DNA of 64,000 nt from NCBI RefSeq assembly GCF_003515075.1, contig NZ_QWLV01000001.1, forward strand, positions 681,182-745,181. The letters run 5' to 3'. Every line of letters starts with the position of its first letter. Positions within the stretch are counted from its first letter, which is position 1. This DNA comes from Sphingomonas gilva (GTDB lineage: Bacteria; Pseudomonadota; Alphaproteobacteria; Sphingomonadales; Sphingomonadaceae). The notes beneath the pieces are model-generated. The model did not search any database and had not been told where the DNA came from. It was given only the letters and a program-made list of their open reading frames with translations. This document shows, in pieces, positions 61,732 through 64,000 of this stretch. Position numbers and translations under genes: made by a program.

Positions 61732-62319
61732 ATGAAGTCTGCTCTCATCACCCTGGCTTCGGCCTTCGCGCTGGCGAGTTGCGGTGCGCCCGATACGGCC
61801 AATGACGGCGCGATGATGAACAACGATGCGATGGCCGATCCGATGGCCGGCGATATGGGCATGACCGACAATGCGATGGCGAACGACGCCATGGCCATGC
61901 CGATGACCGCGCAGGCGTTCGCCGACACCGCCGCAGCGAGCGACGCCTATGAGATCGCCTCCTCCAAGCTCGCCGTCGACAAGGCGCAGTCGGCCGAGCT
62001 CAAGAGCTTCGCCGAGCAGATGGTGAAGGACCACACCGCATCGACCGCCAAGCTGAAGAGCGCGGCCGGCTCGATCACGCCCGATCCGACGATGAACGCG
62101 GAGCAGCAGGCGAATATCGATGCGCTGGAGGCCGCCAGCGGCGCGGCGTTCGACACGGCCTATCACACCCAGCAGCTCGCCGCGCACCAGAAGGCGCTCG
62201 CCGCGATGCAGGGCTATGCGACATCGGGCGACGACGAGGCGCTGAAGACCTTCGCCTCCGAAACCGCCCCCGTGATCCAGGGCCACCTGACGATGCTTGA
62301 AGGCATGCAGGGCATGTAG
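61732..62319 (+). CDS. DUF4142 lipoprotein with Met-rich N-terminus
   Basis: A 195-residue lipoprotein. The lipobox is LASC (Cys about 17). A low-complexity stretch rich in Met, Asp, Ala and Asn (GAMMNNDAMADPMAGDMGMTDNAMANDAMAMPM, shown here only in part as GAMMNNDAMAD) precedes the DUF4142 ferritin-like helices (about 63-190). DUF4142 proteins are exported four-helix proteins whose function is unclear; some link to oxidative or metal stress. It stands alone after lpdA. Confidence 0.87.
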   Translation: MKSALITLASAFALASCGAPDTANDGAMMNNDAMADPMAGDMGMTDNAMANDAMAMPMTAQAFADTAAASDAYEIASSKLAVDKAQSAELKSFAEQMVKDHTASTAKLKSAAGSITPDPTMNAEQQANIDALEAASGAAFDTAYHTQQLAAHQKALAAMQGYATSGDDEALKTFASETAPVIQGHLTMLEGMQGM

Positions 62320-62363
62320 GGCTGGTCGGGATGGCGGCGCGCTCCAACGCCGTCATTCCGGCC

Positions 62364-62813
62364 TCAACGCTGCCGGGCGAACTCGGCCATCAGCGGGCCG
62401 TATTCCTCCCTTGCGGGGAACTGCGGAAAGCTGTGCGCCGCGCCGGTTCTCGCCCAGGGCAGCGCCTCGCTGGTGTAGGATTCGATATAGGGCGCGAACC
62501 AGGTCGCATCGTCCAGCATCGTCGCGCGGACGTTGACGAAGGGCATGTCGAAGGTCGTGTAGAGCCAGCTCTTGCACCAGTCGCAGTGATGATGATGCGA
62601 TTGCTCGCCGTGCAGCCCGCCGATCACCGGCTCGCCTGCGGTCACCGCGAACCCGTCCGCCGGCACCATGACGGTGGTGGAAAAGGCGCTGGCGGTCATC
62701 CGCTGGCAGCCGGTGCAGTGGCACGCCATCGCCATCAGCGGCGGCGCGCTGATGCGGAAACGCACCTTGCCGCAGCGGCAGCCGCCGTCCAGGGGAAGGT
62801 CAGGCATCTTCAT
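62364..62813 (-). CDS. GFA-family (glutathione-dependent formaldehyde-activating-like) protein
   Basis: Zinc-binding protein of the GFA/CENP-V fold, 149 residues. The zinc cysteines are in GGCRCGKVRF and CHCTGCQRMTASAF (about 11-40) and near CDWCKSWLY. The original member binds glutathione to trap formaldehyde; most others, including this, have no known substrate. A His run (HHHHCDW) lies before the third pair. ATG 62813 follows agggag. The gene has no obvious operon partner and is divergent from DUF3140. Confidence 0.88.
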   Translation of the reverse strand: MKMPDLPLDGGCRCGKVRFRISAPPLMAMACHCTGCQRMTASAFSTTVMVPADGFAVTAGEPVIGGLHGEQSHHHHCDWCKSWLYTTFDMPFVNVRATMLDDATWFAPYIESYTSEALPWARTGAAHSFPQFPAREEYGPLMAEFARQR

Positions 62814-62878
62814 TCTTCTTCTCCCTCGCAACCGCGCGCGATCGTTTCGCGTTGGCGGCAGGACTAGGGAGCGGATGA

Positions 62879-63220
62879 ATGGCCGACAAGGACGATCACG
62901 AGCGGGTGTGGAAGGATTTCGCCCAGGCGGTCAACATGAGCCCGTCCGAGATCGAGAAGTGGCTGGAGACCGACGAAAGCCGCAAGGTCGGCTACAAGCC
63001 CGACGGTGGCGAAAGTGTCGGCCACGCCTCGGGTCGCCGGATCGTCGAGATCAAGCGCAAGAGGAAGGCGGACCTTACCGGCGCCGATTATGCGCACATG
63101 CGCAAGGTTGTCGGCTATGTGAGGCGCCATCTGGCGCAGGGGCCGCACGAGGAGCACCGGATTCCGGGCTCGCGCTGGCGCTATTCGCTGATGAACTGGG
63201 GGCATGACCCGCTGAAATGA
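62879..63220 (+). CDS. DUF3140 family protein
   Basis: A 113-residue cytosolic protein of unknown function. It matches DUF3140: KDFAQAVNMSPSEIEKWLETDESRKVG, then GHASGRRIVEIKRKRKADLT, and the conserved C-terminus SRWRYSLMNWGHDPLK. It is basic in the middle and may contact nucleic acid. It overlaps the PAP2 gene by 4 bases (ATGA). Confidence 0.9.
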   Translation: MADKDDHERVWKDFAQAVNMSPSEIEKWLETDESRKVGYKPDGGESVGHASGRRIVEIKRKRKADLTGADYAHMRKVVGYVRRHLAQGPHEEHRIPGSRWRYSLMNWGHDPLK

Positions 63221-63885
63221 CGAGATTGCCCGCGGACCCGGTCATCCGCCGCCTGCTCCTGATCGGCAGCCTGTGCTGGCTGGCGGCGGCGATCGTGATC
63301 GCGCTTGCCTGGACCGGCGTGATCGTCGGTGCGGACCGCTGGGCGATCGAGCGCCTGAGACCGTCGGCGGAGGCGATGCCGCTTGCGACCGAGGCGATGC
63401 GCTGGGCGACCTGGCTCGGCGATTGGCCGCGGCGCCTCGCCATCGCTGGGGCGTTCTTCGCCTATCTCGTCTGGCGGCGCTTCGGCCGGGCGGCTTCGTA
63501 CATTCTCTACACCACGCTCGGCATATGGGCGCTCAACGCCTGGGCGCTCAAGCCCATGTTCGGCCGGGCTCGTCCCGACGGGGCGGGCGAACTCGTCGCG
63601 GTCGGCGCTAGCCATGCGCTGCCCAGCGGCCATGCCGCCAACGCCGCCGCGGTGTTCACCGCGATCGCCCTGGTCGCCTCGGTGATCTGGTGGCGCAGGA
63701 TGCAGCGCCGCGCGATCTGGTCGGCGGCGGCGATCGCCATCCTGCTGGTCGGCGTCTCACGCGTGTGGCTGGCGGCTCACTGGCCGAGCGACGTGGCGGC
63801 CGGCTGGCTCGTCGGCTTGGGCTGGGCGCTGCTGCTCGCCGCGCTGCTCAAGCCGGTCAAGGCGCGCGAGTCGAGCCGCCGATAA
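63217..63885 (+). CDS. PAP2-family membrane phosphatase
   Basis: Integral-membrane phosphatidic acid phosphatase-like enzyme, 222 residues with about six helices. All three PAP2 motifs appear: KPMFGRARP (K-x6-RP), PSGH, and SRVWLAAHWPSDVAAG (SR-x5-H-x3-D). The substrate may be phosphatidic acid, undecaprenyl diphosphate or a lipid A phosphate. It overlaps DUF3140 at its start. A minus-strand frame runs 109 bases into its 3' end. Confidence 0.93.
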   Translation: MTRLPADPVIRRLLLIGSLCWLAAAIVIALAWTGVIVGADRWAIERLRPSAEAMPLATEAMRWATWLGDWPRRLAIAGAFFAYLVWRRFGRAASYILYTTLGIWALNAWALKPMFGRARPDGAGELVAVGASHALPSGHAANAAAVFTAIALVASVIWWRRMQRRAIWSAAAIAILLVGVSRVWLAAHWPSDVAAGWLVGLGWALLLAALLKPVKARESSRR

Positions 63886-64000
63886 AGCGCGCCATTGGCG
63901 TCGCTCCATATCTCCGTGAAGCGGCCTCTCGCCTGCGCCGGCGTCAGCCGGTCACCCGATATCCAGAGATAGTCGTAGCCATCGGGCGGCAATGTCATCA
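63777..64000 (-). CDS. C-terminal part of an unidentified gene, convergent with PAP2
   Basis: A minus-strand frame reading PDGYDYLWISGDRLTPAQARGRFTEIWSD, then GALYRRLDSRALTGLSS, up to the stop at 63777. Codon use is like that of the neighbours. It may be a small gene starting at ATG 63998 or the end of a larger one continuing off the window. It overlaps the PAP2 gene by 109 bases, which makes the last 36 residues doubtful. Family not recognised. Confidence 0.4.
   Translation of the reverse strand, partial: MTLPPDGYDYLWISGDRLTPAQARGRFTEIWSDANGALYRRLDSRALTGLSSAASSSAQPKPTSQPAATSLGQ

Overview
This window is GC-rich chromosomal DNA from an alphaproteobacterium, most likely a member of the Sphingomonadaceae (Sphingomonas or a close relative). 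The evidence is a CtrA cell-cycle regulator, a MetH split into two polypeptides, DUF4893, DUF4142 and DUF3140 family proteins, and many short palindromic elements of the kind common in sphingomonads. I saw no rRNA, tRNA, insertion sequence, prophage or CRISPR array. Most genes are packed in short operons whose members overlap by 1-4 bases (ATGA, GTGA or TGATG junctions).

Left part (1-21 kb): the end of a MacB/LolD-type ABC exporter. Next comes a six-gene minus-strand operon for a PaoABC-like molybdenum aldehyde oxidoreductase: 2Fe-2S subunit, FAD subunit with an extra four-Cys cluster, two paralogous Mo subunits, an XdhC chaperone and a MocA-like cytidylyltransferase. Then follow a lipoprotein GlpQ, IspA, XseB, a succinate-semialdehyde dehydrogenase, a YpfJ-like zinc peptidase, a patatin, 3-hydroxybutyrate dehydrogenase, a TetR/NTF2 pair with a palindromic control region, an M20 hydrolase, and an AbrB-Doc toxin-antitoxin module with an orphan AbrB gene.

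Middle part (21-44 kb): isocitrate lyase faces a RamB/ScfR-type regulator. A methionine operon follows: ArsR-methyltransferase regulator, metF, metH1, metH2. It is driven by a promoter whose -10 box lies in a perfect palindrome. MetH2 carries an in-frame palindromic element that itself contains a 64-bp cloverleaf-like element. Further on are a beta-helix protein, a type-I phosphodiesterase/alkaline phosphatase, an ankyrin protein, a DsbD/ScsB reductase with a redoxin partner, an outer-membrane barrel, and the four-gene Anbu operon (circularly permuted ATP-grasp, alpha-E, transglutaminase-like protein, Anbu protease). The transglutaminase-like member lacks its catalytic Cys.

Right part (44-64 kb): Bpt, a methyltransferase, threonine ammonia-lyase, a beta-hydroxyacid dehydrogenase, an amidohydrolase whose signal peptide is partly encoded by a palindromic repeat, ctrA, a LysR-pirin-WrbA group, an M15 peptidase, RluA-like, ArfB, fRMsr, an RcnB-like protein, UspA, and PDH E2 and E3 separated by a Phd-PIN toxin-antitoxin module and a thioesterase. 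The window ends with a DUF4142 lipoprotein, a GFA protein, DUF3140, PAP2 and a partial gene.

The most unusual layer is the set of seven palindromic element families (labelled R1 to R7 here, about 18 copies). They sit in intergenic gaps, nest inside each other, and in at least two genes contribute to the protein sequence.
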